From positions 1 through 64,000 of the forward strand of contig CAUFBM010000011.1 in assembly GCA_959023295.1 (NCBI GenBank): a DNA stretch of 64,000 nucleotides, given 5' to 3'. The stretch's first letter is position 1, and every line of letters starts with the position of its first letter. The notes beneath the pieces were generated by a model that did no database searches, was not told the origin of the DNA, and saw only the letters and a program-made list of their open reading frames with translations. Positions 45,056-53,664 of the stretch are shown here, piece by piece. Both the position numbers and the translations under genes were made by a program. The stretch comes from an uncultured Collinsella sp. Its GTDB lineage: Bacteria; Actinomycetota; Coriobacteriia; Coriobacteriales; Coriobacteriaceae.

Positions 45056-45946
45056 ATGGCATATCGTCTGGACATCAAGCGCATTCTATCGATGAACTTC
45101 TTTCACGACCTGCCCCAGATTATGTTGGGGTGCGCTCTGGCCGCTATTGCGACCGACCTGTTTTTGATTCCCAACGGCCTTGCTGCCGGTGGTGTTACGG
45201 GCCTTGCCACCATTATCCAGGCGGTCGGCGCATCGCGCGGCCTATCGCTTCCCGTTGGTATTCAGACGATCGTGATGAACGCCTTGCTGTTGCTGGTCGT
45301 TATGCGCGAGGGCGGCATGTTCTACGTGGTGCAGACCGCGACGGGCTTTGTGCTGCTGGGCTTCTTTACCGATCTGTTCGCCCCGTTTGTAGCACCTCTG
45401 GCGGATGCGGACCTGATGCTCCCTGCCATGTGGGGCGGCATTATTACAGGCATCGGTTACGGCATGGTGCTGCGCGCCGGCGCCAACACCGGCGGCTCGG
45501 ACACGATTGGCCAAATCATCTCGCGTAATACCTCGCTGCCCGTGGGCTCGACCGTCATGGCGATCGATGTTGCCGTATGCGCGCTGTCGGCTCCGGTCTT
45601 TTCAATCGAAAATGCACTATATGCAGGCCTTTCGATGGTCATTAGCGGCTACGTGATCGATGCCGTGGTCGATGGTGGCAACAAACGCCGTATGGTACTC
45701 ATCATCTCGGACAAGTTCCCTGATATCGCTGCCGATATCATGTATGGCCTGGGTCGTGGTTGTACCAAGTTTAAGGCGACTGGCATGTATTCGGGTGCCG
45801 AGAAGCCGGTGATCATGGTCATCGTGAACCGTCGAGAGCTCAATACCCTCAAGACGATCGTGCGCGAGCGCGATCCTCACGCCATTGTGACGGTCGCCGA
45901 CGTTACGGAAGCTTTCGGCGAGGGATTCAAGGACATTAGCGCGTAG
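45056..45946 (+). CDS. YitT family membrane protein
   Basis: A 296-residue protein with five or six hydrophobic segments in the first two thirds (LGCALAAIATDLFLIPNGLA, TNTGGSDTIGQII-like ANTGGSDTIGQIISRNTSLP) and a soluble DUF2179 domain at the end (GCTKFKATGMYSGAEKPVIM, PHAIVTVADVTEAFGEGF). YitT proteins are widespread in Firmicutes and Actinomycetota; their transport substrate is unknown. GGGAGG lies 5 bases before the ATG at 45056, right after a terminator hairpin. Confidence 0.9.
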   Translation: MAYRLDIKRILSMNFFHDLPQIMLGCALAAIATDLFLIPNGLAAGGVTGLATIIQAVGASRGLSLPVGIQTIVMNALLLLVVMREGGMFYVVQTATGFVLLGFFTDLFAPFVAPLADADLMLPAMWGGIITGIGYGMVLRAGANTGGSDTIGQIISRNTSLPVGSTVMAIDVAVCALSAPVFSIENALYAGLSMVISGYVIDAVVDGGNKRRMVLIISDKFPDIAADIMYGLGRGCTKFKATGMYSGAEKPVIMVIVNRRELNTLKTIVRERDPHAIVTVADVTEAFGEGFKDISA

Positions 45947-46153
45947 GGCCGACCGCGTCCCATCCAAAAGACGTTCACATTGATAAACCGTTTCATCAGC
46001 GGTTCTGCCTGCTAAATTGTTCAAATAATGATAAAAACTCTGGTAAAGCCATCAGTTTCCAGCATAATGAATGACGTACGTGCATTGCGGCTGTGTTGGG
46101 ATTACCTTCGGTGCCGTGCGCATTTTGTCTAATGAGGATGAAAGGAAGGCACA

Positions 46154-46984
46154 ATGAGCGACGAAGAGCTCAAAAAGGTTGCCAACGAGGTAAGGAAGGG
46201 CATCGTCACCGGCGTGCACGCTGCCAAGTCCGGCCATCCGGGCGGTTCGCTCGGCGCTGCCGACATCATGACCTATCTGTACTTTGAGGAAATGAACGTC
46301 GACCCGGCCCATCCCCGCAAGGCCGACCGCGATCGCTTTGTGCTTTCTAAGGGCCACTGTGCGCCTGGTCTGTACGCTGTGCTCGCCGAGCGTGGGTTCT
46401 TCCCCAAGGAGGATCTTGAGACGCTGCGCCACATCGGCAGCCACCTGCAGGGCCATCCCAACATGAACGACACTCCGGGCGTTGACATGTCCACCGGCTC
46501 GCTCGGCCAGGGCATCTCTGCCGCCGTGGGCATGGCCGTTGCCGCCAAGCACTGGGGCGATGACTATCGCACCTACGCCCTGCTGGGCGATGGCGAGAGC
46601 GAGGAGGGCCAGGTCTGGGAGGCCGCCATGTTTGCCGGCAACCAGCAGCTCGACAACCTCTGCGTGATCGTCGACCACAACGGCCTGCAGATCGATGGCC
46701 CCGTCGAGGAAGTCAACGACCCCATGCCGCTCGCCGACAAGTTCCGCGCTTTCAAGTTCCATGTGGTGGAGCTCGCCGACGGCAACGATTTCGACCAGAT
46801 CCGCGCCGCCTTTGCCGAGGCTCGCGCCACCAAGGGGCAGCCGACTGCCATTATCGCCGAGACCACCAAGGGCAAGGGCGTCTCCTTTATGGAGAACCAG
46901 GTGGGTTGGCACGGTAAGGCCCCCAACGATGAACAGTTTGAGCAGGCCATGGCAGAGCTCACGGCCGCCGGAGAGGAGCTCTAG
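46154..46984 (+). CDS. Transketolase, N-terminal (thiamine-binding) subunit
   Basis: A 276-residue half of transketolase. It shows SGHPGGSLGAADIMTYLYF, SKGHCAPGLYAVLAERGFF, and the thiamine diphosphate motif GDGESEEGQVWEAAMFAGN...N. Split transketolases occur in archaea and many anaerobic bacteria, where the two chains form a heterotetramer. GAAAGGA precedes the ATG. The second subunit starts one base after the stop, so stoichiometric translation is expected. It serves the non-oxidative pentose phosphate pathway. Confidence 0.94.
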   Translation: MSDEELKKVANEVRKGIVTGVHAAKSGHPGGSLGAADIMTYLYFEEMNVDPAHPRKADRDRFVLSKGHCAPGLYAVLAERGFFPKEDLETLRHIGSHLQGHPNMNDTPGVDMSTGSLGQGISAAVGMAVAAKHWGDDYRTYALLGDGESEEGQVWEAAMFAGNQQLDNLCVIVDHNGLQIDGPVEEVNDPMPLADKFRAFKFHVVELADGNDFDQIRAAFAEARATKGQPTAIIAETTKGKGVSFMENQVGWHGKAPNDEQFEQAMAELTAAGEEL

Positions 46985-46985
46985 G

Positions 46986-47927
46986 ATGGCAGACGTCAAG
47001 AAAATCGCCACGCGCGTAAGCTACGGCGAGGCCCTCGTCGAGCTCGCCAACGAGCACGATGACTTTGTGGTCCTCGACGCCGACCTGGCCGCCGCCACGC
47101 AGACCGGCAAGTTTAAGGCCGCTTGCCCCGATCGCTTCTTCGATGTGGGCATTGCCGAGAGCAACCTGATGGGTGTTGCCGCCGGTATCGCAACCACCGG
47201 TCGCGTTGCCTTTGCGAGCACCTTTGCCATGTTCGCCGCTGGTCGCGCCTTTGAGCAGGTCCGCAACTCCATCGGCTACCCGCACCTTAACGTTAAGATC
47301 GGCGCCACGCACGCCGGTATTTCGGTGGGCGAGGACGGCGCTACGCATCAGTGCTGCGAGGATATCGCCCTGATGCGCGTCATCCCCGGCATGACCGTTA
47401 TCGTTCCCGCCGACGACGTGGAGGCCCGTGCCGTGACGCGCGCCGCCTACGAGTGCGACGGCCCCGTGTACATGCGCTTTGCCCGTCTGGCCTCGCCGGT
47501 TATCAACGACCCCGAGACCTACAAGTTCGAGTTGGGTAAGGGCATTGTCATGCGCGAGGGCGCCGATGTGACCATCATCGCCTGCGGCCTGATGGTCGGC
47601 GAGGCTCTCGAGGCTGCCGAGCAGCTCGCTGCCGAGGGCATCGACGCCGAGGTCATCAACATGCACACCATCAAGCCCATCGATGCCGACCTGATCGTCA
47701 AGAGCGCCACCAAGACCGGCCACGTCGTGACCGTCGAGGAGCACTCTGTGATCGGTGGCCTGGGCAGCGCCGTTGCCGACGTCCTGTGCGAGCAGTGCCC
47801 GACGCCGCTCAAGAAGATCGGCGTCAACGACACCTTCGGTGAGTCTGGCCCGGGTGCCGAGCTCCTGCACAAGTACGGCCTGGACGCCGCCAACATCGTG
47901 GCGACCACCAAGGAGTTCTTGGCATAA
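46986..47927 (+). CDS. Transketolase, C-terminal subunit
   Basis: A 313-residue partner with the pyrimidine-binding domain (the catalytic Glu lies in FFDVGIAESNLMGVAAG) and the C-terminal transketolase domain (TVEEHSVIGGLGSAVADVLC). The ATG at 46986 follows GAGGAG in the end of the N-terminal gene. Although the reading frame stays open back to 46695, that part is inside the other subunit's gene in another frame. The split is a gene boundary, not a frameshift, because both parts have proper start and stop signals. Confidence 0.94.
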   Translation: MADVKKIATRVSYGEALVELANEHDDFVVLDADLAAATQTGKFKAACPDRFFDVGIAESNLMGVAAGIATTGRVAFASTFAMFAAGRAFEQVRNSIGYPHLNVKIGATHAGISVGEDGATHQCCEDIALMRVIPGMTVIVPADDVEARAVTRAAYECDGPVYMRFARLASPVINDPETYKFELGKGIVMREGADVTIIACGLMVGEALEAAEQLAAEGIDAEVINMHTIKPIDADLIVKSATKTGHVVTVEEHSVIGGLGSAVADVLCEQCPTPLKKIGVNDTFGESGPGAELLHKYGLDAANIVATTKEFLA

Positions 47928-47975
47928 GGCAAGACGAGGCAAAGTATCGCGTCGACAACCGCAAACAAGCCAGAA

Positions 47976-48007
47976 CAGGGGCGTCCTCAAAGAGGGCGCC
48001 CCTGTTT
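47976..48007 (+). terminator. Terminator of the transketolase operon
   Basis: CAGGGGCGTCC (47976-47986) pairs with GGGCGCCCCTG (47994-48004) with one wobble, loop of seven, then TTTA. Confidence 0.85.
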
Positions 48008-48147
48008 ATGCTGAATTTAAATTAGAGTCCTGCCAAGCAAAGTTCCCATTGGGGAAACGGGCCCATCCCAACAAAGTGCAATTCAGACCCTTCCAACTTT
48101 GTATGTGCAGCATCTCAAGTTGGTGCGTCGGCCCCATAGTAGCCGCA

Positions 48148-48275
48148 GGCCGGGCGCAGGGTTACCTCCCAAATCTTTCCGCAGCGCAGGCCGGCGTTTG
48201 TCCGCAGCTCCGCAGGAGCAGGACAAATGCCGGCCATGCGCGAGGACGATTTGGGAGGTAACCCTGCGCCCGGCC
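48148..48275. repeat. Three-tier 128-bp palindrome upstream of ftsE
   Basis: The outer arms (48148-48175 and 48248-48275) are 28 bases long and perfectly complementary, beginning GGCCGGGCGCAGGG. A middle pair GGCCGGCGTTTGTCC/GGACAAATGCCGGCC (48189-48203/48221-48235) matches at 14 of 15 with the other a wobble. The innermost GCTCC/GGAGC (48207-48219) closes the tip. The symmetry is nested around one centre. It could be a cruciform-forming or MITE-like element, and as RNA one very long hairpin. Confidence 0.93.
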
Positions 48276-48378
48276 GGTGAGACCCAAACCCCGCCATGCT
48301 TCTTATGTGCAGCAAAGCTAATGCTGCTAAAATACAAAGCGCTCATGTAGTTTAAACGCACGACGATAAGGAGCACCA

Positions 48379-49599
48379 GTGGGTAACCACTTCCGTACCT
48401 CCGGTGCGGGCGATGATGCCCCCAAGACGCAGACAGGCGTCCAGGGCAGTCGTTTCGCCACTCCGGATTCAGAGGGCCAGCCTGTTGCTCAGGCCCCCGC
48501 TCAGCCGGCAGATCAGGCACAGCCGGCATCCGATCCCTTTGCCTACAATCCCACCAGCGATGTTGCGCTTTCCGGCACGGCGGGTTTTGAGCCCGTTCAG
48601 GCCGTGACCGCTCGCGTGGAGCAGCCTCAGGCTGGCGCCGCCGCGCCGCAGCCTAGCATGGCCGGCATTCCCGACCCCATGGCTCCTGCGACACCGGCTC
48701 CTCAGCCTGCGCAGTCTGGCCTCTTTGCCGCTATTCCCGATCCCACGCAGCCTGCTGCCCCGGTGGTCGAGAGCGATCAGGCAGCCGAGGTCGCAAGCCT
48801 CGATAACGCGCTCAACAACCCCGATTTTACGTCGGTGTTTGCGCCCATCGATCCGCAGGCCAGCCGCAAGAAGATGGCCAAGCAGGCCGGTGTCGAGCCC
48901 GTCATCCTTATGGAGCATGTCACCAAGATCTATCCGGCACAGCCCAACAAGCCTGCACTCGACGACATCAACATCGAGATCTATCCGGGCGAGTTCGTCT
49001 TCCTGGTCGGTCACTCCGGCTCGGGTAAGACCACGCTGCTGTCGACGCTCAACCGCGACGTCAAGCCGACGAGCGGTCGCATCCTGGTTGCCGGTCAGGA
49101 CCTCATGAAGATCAAGAACCGCAAGGTTCCGTTCCTGCGTCGCCAGATTGGCGCCGTGTTCCAGGACTTTAAGCTCCTGCCGCAAAAAACCGCCTACGAA
49201 AACGTGGCGTTTGCTCTGCAGTGCATCGGCAAGCCCAAGGGCGTCATTCGCAGCCAGGTGCCCGAGGTGCTGCGTCTGGTCGGTCTGGCCGATCAGATGG
49301 ACTCGTTACCCGACCAGCTTTCCGGTGGCGAGCAGCAGCGCGTTGCCGTCGCCCGCGCTATGGTCAACCGTCCGCCGCTGCTGATCTGCGACGAGCCCAC
49401 GGGTAACCTCGACCCGGCGATCTCGCTGGGCATCATGAAGCTGCTCGAGCGCATTAACCGCACCGGCACCACCGTGATCGTCGCCACGCACGACCGCGAG
49501 ATGGTCGATAGCATGCACCGTCGCGTGATCGCCCTCGAGGGCGGCCACGTTATCCGCGACCAGGAGAGGGGAGGTTACGGCAACTATGGCACCAACTAA
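48379..49599 (+). CDS. ftsE: Cell division ATP-binding protein FtsE with long N-terminal extension
   Basis: Residues ~172-406 are a full FtsE ABC ATPase: HVTKIYPAQPNKPALDDINI, Walker A GHSGSGKTT, Q-loop VFQDFKLL, signature LSGGEQQR, Walker B LLICDEPTGNLDP and switch ATHDREM. FtsE with FtsX controls septal hydrolases. The first ~170 residues are an Ala/Pro/Gln-rich, probably disordered region; FtsE is usually ~220-230 residues. Translation starts at GTG (48379), 6 bases after AAGGAG, and the extension's codon use is normal. An internal ATG at 48874 could give a normal-length protein, but lacks a strong ribosome site. Confidence 0.93.
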   Translation: MGNHFRTSGAGDDAPKTQTGVQGSRFATPDSEGQPVAQAPAQPADQAQPASDPFAYNPTSDVALSGTAGFEPVQAVTARVEQPQAGAAAPQPSMAGIPDPMAPATPAPQPAQSGLFAAIPDPTQPAAPVVESDQAAEVASLDNALNNPDFTSVFAPIDPQASRKKMAKQAGVEPVILMEHVTKIYPAQPNKPALDDINIEIYPGEFVFLVGHSGSGKTTLLSTLNRDVKPTSGRILVAGQDLMKIKNRKVPFLRRQIGAVFQDFKLLPQKTAYENVAFALQCIGKPKGVIRSQVPEVLRLVGLADQMDSLPDQLSGGEQQRVAVARAMVNRPPLLICDEPTGNLDPAISLGIMKLLERINRTGTTVIVATHDREMVDSMHRRVIALEGGHVIRDQERGGYGNYGTN

Positions 49600-50506
49600 C
49601 GTGGGCTACTCCTTCAAAGAGGCAATCAGCCACTTCTTCCGTAACTGGACTACCTCGCTCGGCGCCGTCATCACGATCTTCCTTTCGCTGTTTATCATCG
49701 GCCTGTTCATCATGGGCTCCGCGATGCTGAACTCCGTGATCGGCACCGTCGAGGATCAGGTTGTCATTAACGCCTTTATTAGCGATGACGCCGATCAGGC
49801 CGATGTTCAGGCCTTTGAGGCCGAGCTCAAAACGTGGAGTAACGTGAAGTCCGTGACCTATAAGGACAAGGACGACGCGCTGGCCGAGTACACGAGCAAG
49901 ATGTCGGGTAACGCCGATGCCACCATGAGCGCGCTCGACGGCCAGAACCCGCTGCCCGCCTCCTTCGCCATTGAGATGGATGACCCGTCTCAGGTCGAGA
50001 GCACGGCAAAGAAGCTCAAGAAGAACGCCGACTTCCAGAAGATCGCGGATGACGGCGACGTCAACGCGAGCGTGCTGTACGGCCAGGAGGAAGTGAGCCG
50101 CCTGTTCCAGGTGACCAACTACATCCGCATCGCCGCCGTGGTGCTCGTTGGCCTTCTGACCTTTATCGCATTCATCTTCATCAACAACACGATTCGCCTG
50201 TCCATCACGGCGCGTCGTCGTGAGATTGCGATTATGCGTCTGGTCGGCGCCAGCAACGGCTTCATTCGCGGCCCGTTTATCACCGAGGGCGTACTGCAGG
50301 CCATTTTGGGCTCGCTGCTTTCCATCGGTGTTCTGGAGCTGCTGCGTAATCTGATGATTCCGCGTCTGCAGGAGAGCATCGGCTGGATGTCGTTTGCCCT
50401 GCCGATGCAGTACTACCTGGTGACCTATGCTGCGCTGATTCTGGTCGGCGTGATTATCGGTCTCTTTGGTTCTGCCATCGCCATGCGCCGCTACCTGCGC
50501 GTGTAG
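49586..50506 (+). CDS. ftsX: Cell division membrane protein FtsX
   Basis: A 306-residue permease-like protein with four membrane helices: one near the N-terminus (GAVITIFLSLFIIGLFIMGS), a ~110-residue extracytoplasmic domain that would bind the partner of a peptidoglycan hydrolase, then three helices (VVLVGLLTFIAFIFINNTIR; ILGSLLSIGVLELL; AALILVGVIIGLFGSAIAM). The RREIAIMRLVGASNGFIRGP motif is typical. The start overlaps the end of ftsE by 14 bases, with GGAGG in ftsE. Confidence 0.94.
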   Translation: MAPTNVGYSFKEAISHFFRNWTTSLGAVITIFLSLFIIGLFIMGSAMLNSVIGTVEDQVVINAFISDDADQADVQAFEAELKTWSNVKSVTYKDKDDALAEYTSKMSGNADATMSALDGQNPLPASFAIEMDDPSQVESTAKKLKKNADFQKIADDGDVNASVLYGQEEVSRLFQVTNYIRIAAVVLVGLLTFIAFIFINNTIRLSITARRREIAIMRLVGASNGFIRGPFITEGVLQAILGSLLSIGVLELLRNLMIPRLQESIGWMSFALPMQYYLVTYAALILVGVIIGLFGSAIAMRRYLRV

Positions 50507-50530
50507 GCATGCCTGGAATTCACCCTTCCA

Positions 50531-50563
50531 ACGGGTCGTCTCTTATGGGGCGGCCCGTTTTTT
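50531..50563 (+). terminator. Terminator of ftsEX
   Basis: ACGGGTCGTCTC (50531-50542) and GGGGCGGCCCGT (50547-50558) pair with several wobbles, TTAT loop, followed by six T. Confidence 0.8.
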
Positions 50564-50579
50564 GATCCCTAGGGGACGG
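50563..50579 (-). repeat. Reverse copy of the CCGTCCCC-AGGGATCA motif
   Basis: On the minus strand this reads CCGTCCCCTAGGGATCA, one base different from the 17-mer CCGTCCCCAAGGGATCA found at 15400 and 34053. It lies directly after the ftsX terminator. Confidence 0.7.
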
Positions 50580-50640
50580 CAGGAAAGCGAATCATTTGGG
50601 TAGACTCTTTGGAGTTCGCAATCGATAGCAAGGAGGCGCC

Positions 50641-52776
50641 ATGGGGCGCAATAACAAGCATAAGCGTGGAGCTCGCAATAAGCGCGGGCCGGTGCGCAGC
50701 GAACGCCGTCCGAGCCTGACCGGGCGCGTGCAGCTCCATGAGCACAGTGCCTATGTCATAACCGAGAATGGCGACTACAAGGTCATGGGTCGCGGCAAGC
50801 GTGAGATCATGGACGGCGATACCGTTGCCGTGAGCATTAAGAACAGCCCGCATGGCGAGCGTCGCGCCGTGATCGAGGGCGTGGTTGAGCGCGCAGCTAT
50901 AAGCTTGGTGGGTACGTACCAGACCGCTGGTCCGCTCGGTGTGATCGAGCCGCTCGATTCGCGCCTGAAGGCCGACTTCTTCATTCTGCCCGAGGATACC
51001 TCGGCGGATCGTCTGGGCGTCCACCCGGGTGATGCCGTTGTCGCGCGCATTTTGACCTACCCGACGCGCCTGGAATCGGGCACCGTGACGATCGAACGCC
51101 GCATTGGCGGAGATGACGCGCCCGATTTGGGCGTTCAGTATGTGATGGCGCGTTACGGCTATACCGATAGCTATCCCGAGGCCGCGCTGGACGAGGCCGA
51201 GGGGCTTTCGCTCGATGTGTCCGCGGCGCTTAAGGATCCGCTTCGCCGCGATCTGCGCGACCGCTTTGTCATCACGATCGACCCGGTCGACGCGCGCGAC
51301 TTTGACGATGCCATTTCGCTTGAGCGCACGCCCGAGGGTGGCTACAAGCTGGGTGTGCATATCGCCGACGTTTCACACTATGTGGCTTGGGACGGGCATA
51401 TCGATCTTGAGGCTCGCCATCGTACGACATCGGTGTATCTGGCCGATCGCGTGCTTCCCATGCTGCCCGAACGCCTGTCCTGTGACCTGTGCTCGCTTCG
51501 CCCTGACGAGGACCGTCTTGCGTTTACCGTTGACATTGAGCTCGATGCGCAGGGTCGCGTGCGGCATTACGATCCGTACCCCAGCGTGATTCGCTCGCGT
51601 GTGCGTATGGACTATGACGGCGCCGAGGCGCTGCTGGTGCGTGCCGGCGCGGTGGAGTATGGGGTGCTGGAAGGCGCCGCTGAGGATGTTGAGGCTGCTG
51701 AGGCCTCGCGTGAGGAAGCGCTTGAGCGCGGTCTTGCGTGCGAGGAGGCCGCCCGCGGCTGCAACGTCGACCTCGGTAATTTCCTTGTCGCCGCCAACGA
51801 ACTCGCCGAACTTCGCCGTCGTATTCGTCGCGCCCGCGGCTCAGTCGATTTTGACACGGCCGAGATTCGCGCTCTATTGGATGAGGACGGAGTACCCGTG
51901 CAGATTGTGGCGCGCGAGCGTTCGTGTGCCACGTCGCTTATCGAGGAAGCCATGCTGCTCGCCAACGAGTGCGTTGCAGAGTGGCTGGCAGACCGTGATA
52001 TCGAGGCCTGCTATCGCGTGCATGAGGATCCGAGCCCCGATAGCCTGCACGGTGCCGCCGTTGCGCTGGCGCAGCTGGGCATCATCGACGATCGCCGTGC
52101 TGCCGGTATTGCCCTGGGGAGTCCCGATGAGCTGCAGGCTGCAGTTGATGCTGCTGCCGGTACGGCAAACGCACCGCTCGTCAACACGCTGCTTCTGCGC
52201 AGCATGCAGCGTGCGCTGTACAAGCCGCGCAACGAGGGCCACTTTGCGCTCGCCGCGCCGTGCTACTGTCACTTTACGAGTCCCATCCGTCGCTACCCCG
52301 ATCTGGTGGTGCACCGCGTGCTCAAGCTGCAGCTGGCCTATGAGCAGCTCGGCGGCAAGGACGCCTTGGTCCGTACGCCGCGGCTGATCGGCAAGGGGCG
52401 CGAGTCGCTGCCGCGCATTCTGCCGCAGATCTGCCGCGCATGCAGCGATGCCGAGCGCGCGGCAGATGCTGCCAGCCATGCGACGCAAAAGATCAAGATT
52501 GCCCAGTACTATGAGGACCGTCTGGGCGAGCGCTATGCCGGAACGGTCTCATGGGTCAGCAGTATGGGCCTGTTCGTACGCTTGGACCTGACGCAGGTCG
52601 AAGGCTTGGTTTCGATCAAGAGCCTGGGCAACGAGTGGTTCGAGTTCGACGAGGATGCGCTTACGCTCACAGGTGCCGACACGGGGACCCGCTATGAACT
52701 GGGGCAGCGTGTGATCATCGAGGTCTCGCGCGTCAATACCACGCGTGGGCACTTGGACTTTAAGCTTATCCATTAG
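50641..52776 (+). CDS. rnr: Ribonuclease R
   Basis: A 711-residue RNase II/R exonuclease that degrades structured RNA 3' to 5' and works with SmpB/tmRNA in non-stop decay. Basic N-terminus (MGRNNKHKRGARNKRGPVRS), cold-shock domains, the RNB domain with TIDPVDARDFDDAISL (metal-binding aspartates) and YCHFTSPIRRYPDLVVHR, and a C-terminal S1 domain (YAGTVSWVSSMGLFVRL, VEGLVSIKSLG). The protein ends soon after S1, without a Lys-rich tail. GGAGG precedes the ATG. smpB is at 61.3 kb. Confidence 0.93.
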   Translation: MGRNNKHKRGARNKRGPVRSERRPSLTGRVQLHEHSAYVITENGDYKVMGRGKREIMDGDTVAVSIKNSPHGERRAVIEGVVERAAISLVGTYQTAGPLGVIEPLDSRLKADFFILPEDTSADRLGVHPGDAVVARILTYPTRLESGTVTIERRIGGDDAPDLGVQYVMARYGYTDSYPEAALDEAEGLSLDVSAALKDPLRRDLRDRFVITIDPVDARDFDDAISLERTPEGGYKLGVHIADVSHYVAWDGHIDLEARHRTTSVYLADRVLPMLPERLSCDLCSLRPDEDRLAFTVDIELDAQGRVRHYDPYPSVIRSRVRMDYDGAEALLVRAGAVEYGVLEGAAEDVEAAEASREEALERGLACEEAARGCNVDLGNFLVAANELAELRRRIRRARGSVDFDTAEIRALLDEDGVPVQIVARERSCATSLIEEAMLLANECVAEWLADRDIEACYRVHEDPSPDSLHGAAVALAQLGIIDDRRAAGIALGSPDELQAAVDAAAGTANAPLVNTLLLRSMQRALYKPRNEGHFALAAPCYCHFTSPIRRYPDLVVHRVLKLQLAYEQLGGKDALVRTPRLIGKGRESLPRILPQICRACSDAERAADAASHATQKIKIAQYYEDRLGERYAGTVSWVSSMGLFVRLDLTQVEGLVSIKSLGNEWFEFDEDALTLTGADTGTRYELGQRVIIEVSRVNTTRGHLDFKLIH

Positions 52777-52801
52777 CCAAATCCCGACTCATGGCGGGAG
52801 A

Positions 52802-52836
52802 GCGGAGGGCGGTCTTTCGGGGCCGCCCTCCGCATT
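52802..52836 (+). terminator. Terminator of rnr
   Basis: GCGGAGGGCGG and CCGCCCTCCGC form a perfect 11-bp stem with a 10-base loop (52802-52833), followed by ATTT. Confidence 0.8.
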
Positions 52837-52895
52837 TGAATCGTGGCTATCTTGCCGTCTGCTCGGCCGCCCGCTTACCTGCTATTGGAGAGGTA

Positions 52896-52934
52896 AAACC
52901 TACCAAAATAAACCTGTCCCTTTTTGGCAGGTTT
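52896..52934. repeat. Palindrome, family B copy 2, next to the recombinase gene
   Basis: AAACCTACCAAAA (52896-52908) and TTTTGGCAGGTTT (52922-52934) pair with one mismatch and enclose TAAACCTGTCCCT. The core is nearly identical to 40772-40802. It ends 19 bases before the start codon of the serine recombinase. Confidence 0.85.
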
Positions 52935-52953
52935 ACAAGAAAGCGGGGATGAG

Positions 52954-53559
52954 ATGGCGACGGTGTACGGTTATGCGCGGGTGAGTTCGCGCGATCAGAA
53001 TCTGAATCGGCAGCTGGATGCGCTGGGCGCCTATGGCGTGGGCTCGGCGAATATTTATGCCGACCATGCGAGCGGCAAGGACTTCGATCGCCCGCGGTAT
53101 CGCGAGCTGCTGCACATCCTGGGAGACGGGGACGTGCTGGTGGTGCTTTCTATCGACCGACTTGGCCGTAATTACTCCGAGATTCTTGAGGAATGGCGAC
53201 GCATTACCAAGGAGCTCGGGGTTGCCATTGTGGTGTTGGACATGCCATTGCTTGACACGCGCGCCAGGGCCAGCGGCGCGCCGGATGTGACCAATACCCT
53301 GATTGCCGATATTGTGCTGCAACTGCTGAGCTACGTGGCGCAGGTGGAGCGCGAGAATATCCATCGGCGCCAGGCGGAGGGGATTGCAGCGGCGCGGGCG
53401 CGAGGGGTTCGTTTCGGTCGACCTCGCAAGCCGTGCCCTCCTCAGTTTGAGCTGGTGCGCGATAGCTATGAGGCAGGCGATATTACCCGCAGCCAGGCAG
53501 CAAAGTGCCTGGGCGTGTGCGTGGGGACGTTTGATCGCTGGATGCGCGAGGCGGGGTAG
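52954..53559 (+). CDS. Serine recombinase of the resolvase/invertase family
   Basis: A 201-residue small serine recombinase with the catalytic N-terminal domain (VYGYARVSSRDQNLNRQ with the nucleophile Ser, FDRPRYRELL, LVVLSIDRLGRNYSEI) and a C-terminal helix-turn-helix (ITRSQAAKCLGVCVGTFDRW). Length and layout match invertases/resolvases rather than large integrases. No transposase, resolution site or invertible gene is next to it. The family B palindrome lies just ahead of the start. The ATG at 52954 is preferred; an upstream GTG/ATG at 52924 would start within the palindrome. Confidence 0.92.
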   Translation: MATVYGYARVSSRDQNLNRQLDALGAYGVGSANIYADHASGKDFDRPRYRELLHILGDGDVLVVLSIDRLGRNYSEILEEWRRITKELGVAIVVLDMPLLDTRARASGAPDVTNTLIADIVLQLLSYVAQVERENIHRRQAEGIAAARARGVRFGRPRKPCPPQFELVRDSYEAGDITRSQAAKCLGVCVGTFDRWMREAG

Positions 53560-53664
53560 GGGTTTGCGTCGCTTTGGCGCTTCCTGTTGCGATTCAAATT
53601 TTGATACGGTGACGATGTCATTTGGGGCTACACTCGCTGATATTCAAAAAAAGGAGGTAGGCCC

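Larger units (their letters stand above)
47928..48378. other. Intergenic region between transketolase and ftsE
   Basis: These 451 bases hold the transketolase terminator (47976-48007) and the large palindrome (48148-48275), with no credible gene. The ~100 bases after the palindrome should contain the ftsEX promoter; TAAAAT at about 48329 is a possible -10. Confidence 0.7.

Noticed and set aside
46154..47927. Frameshifted single transketolase gene
   Set aside because: The first half ends with a proper stop, the second has its own Shine-Dalgarno and ATG one base later, and split transketolases are a known natural form.
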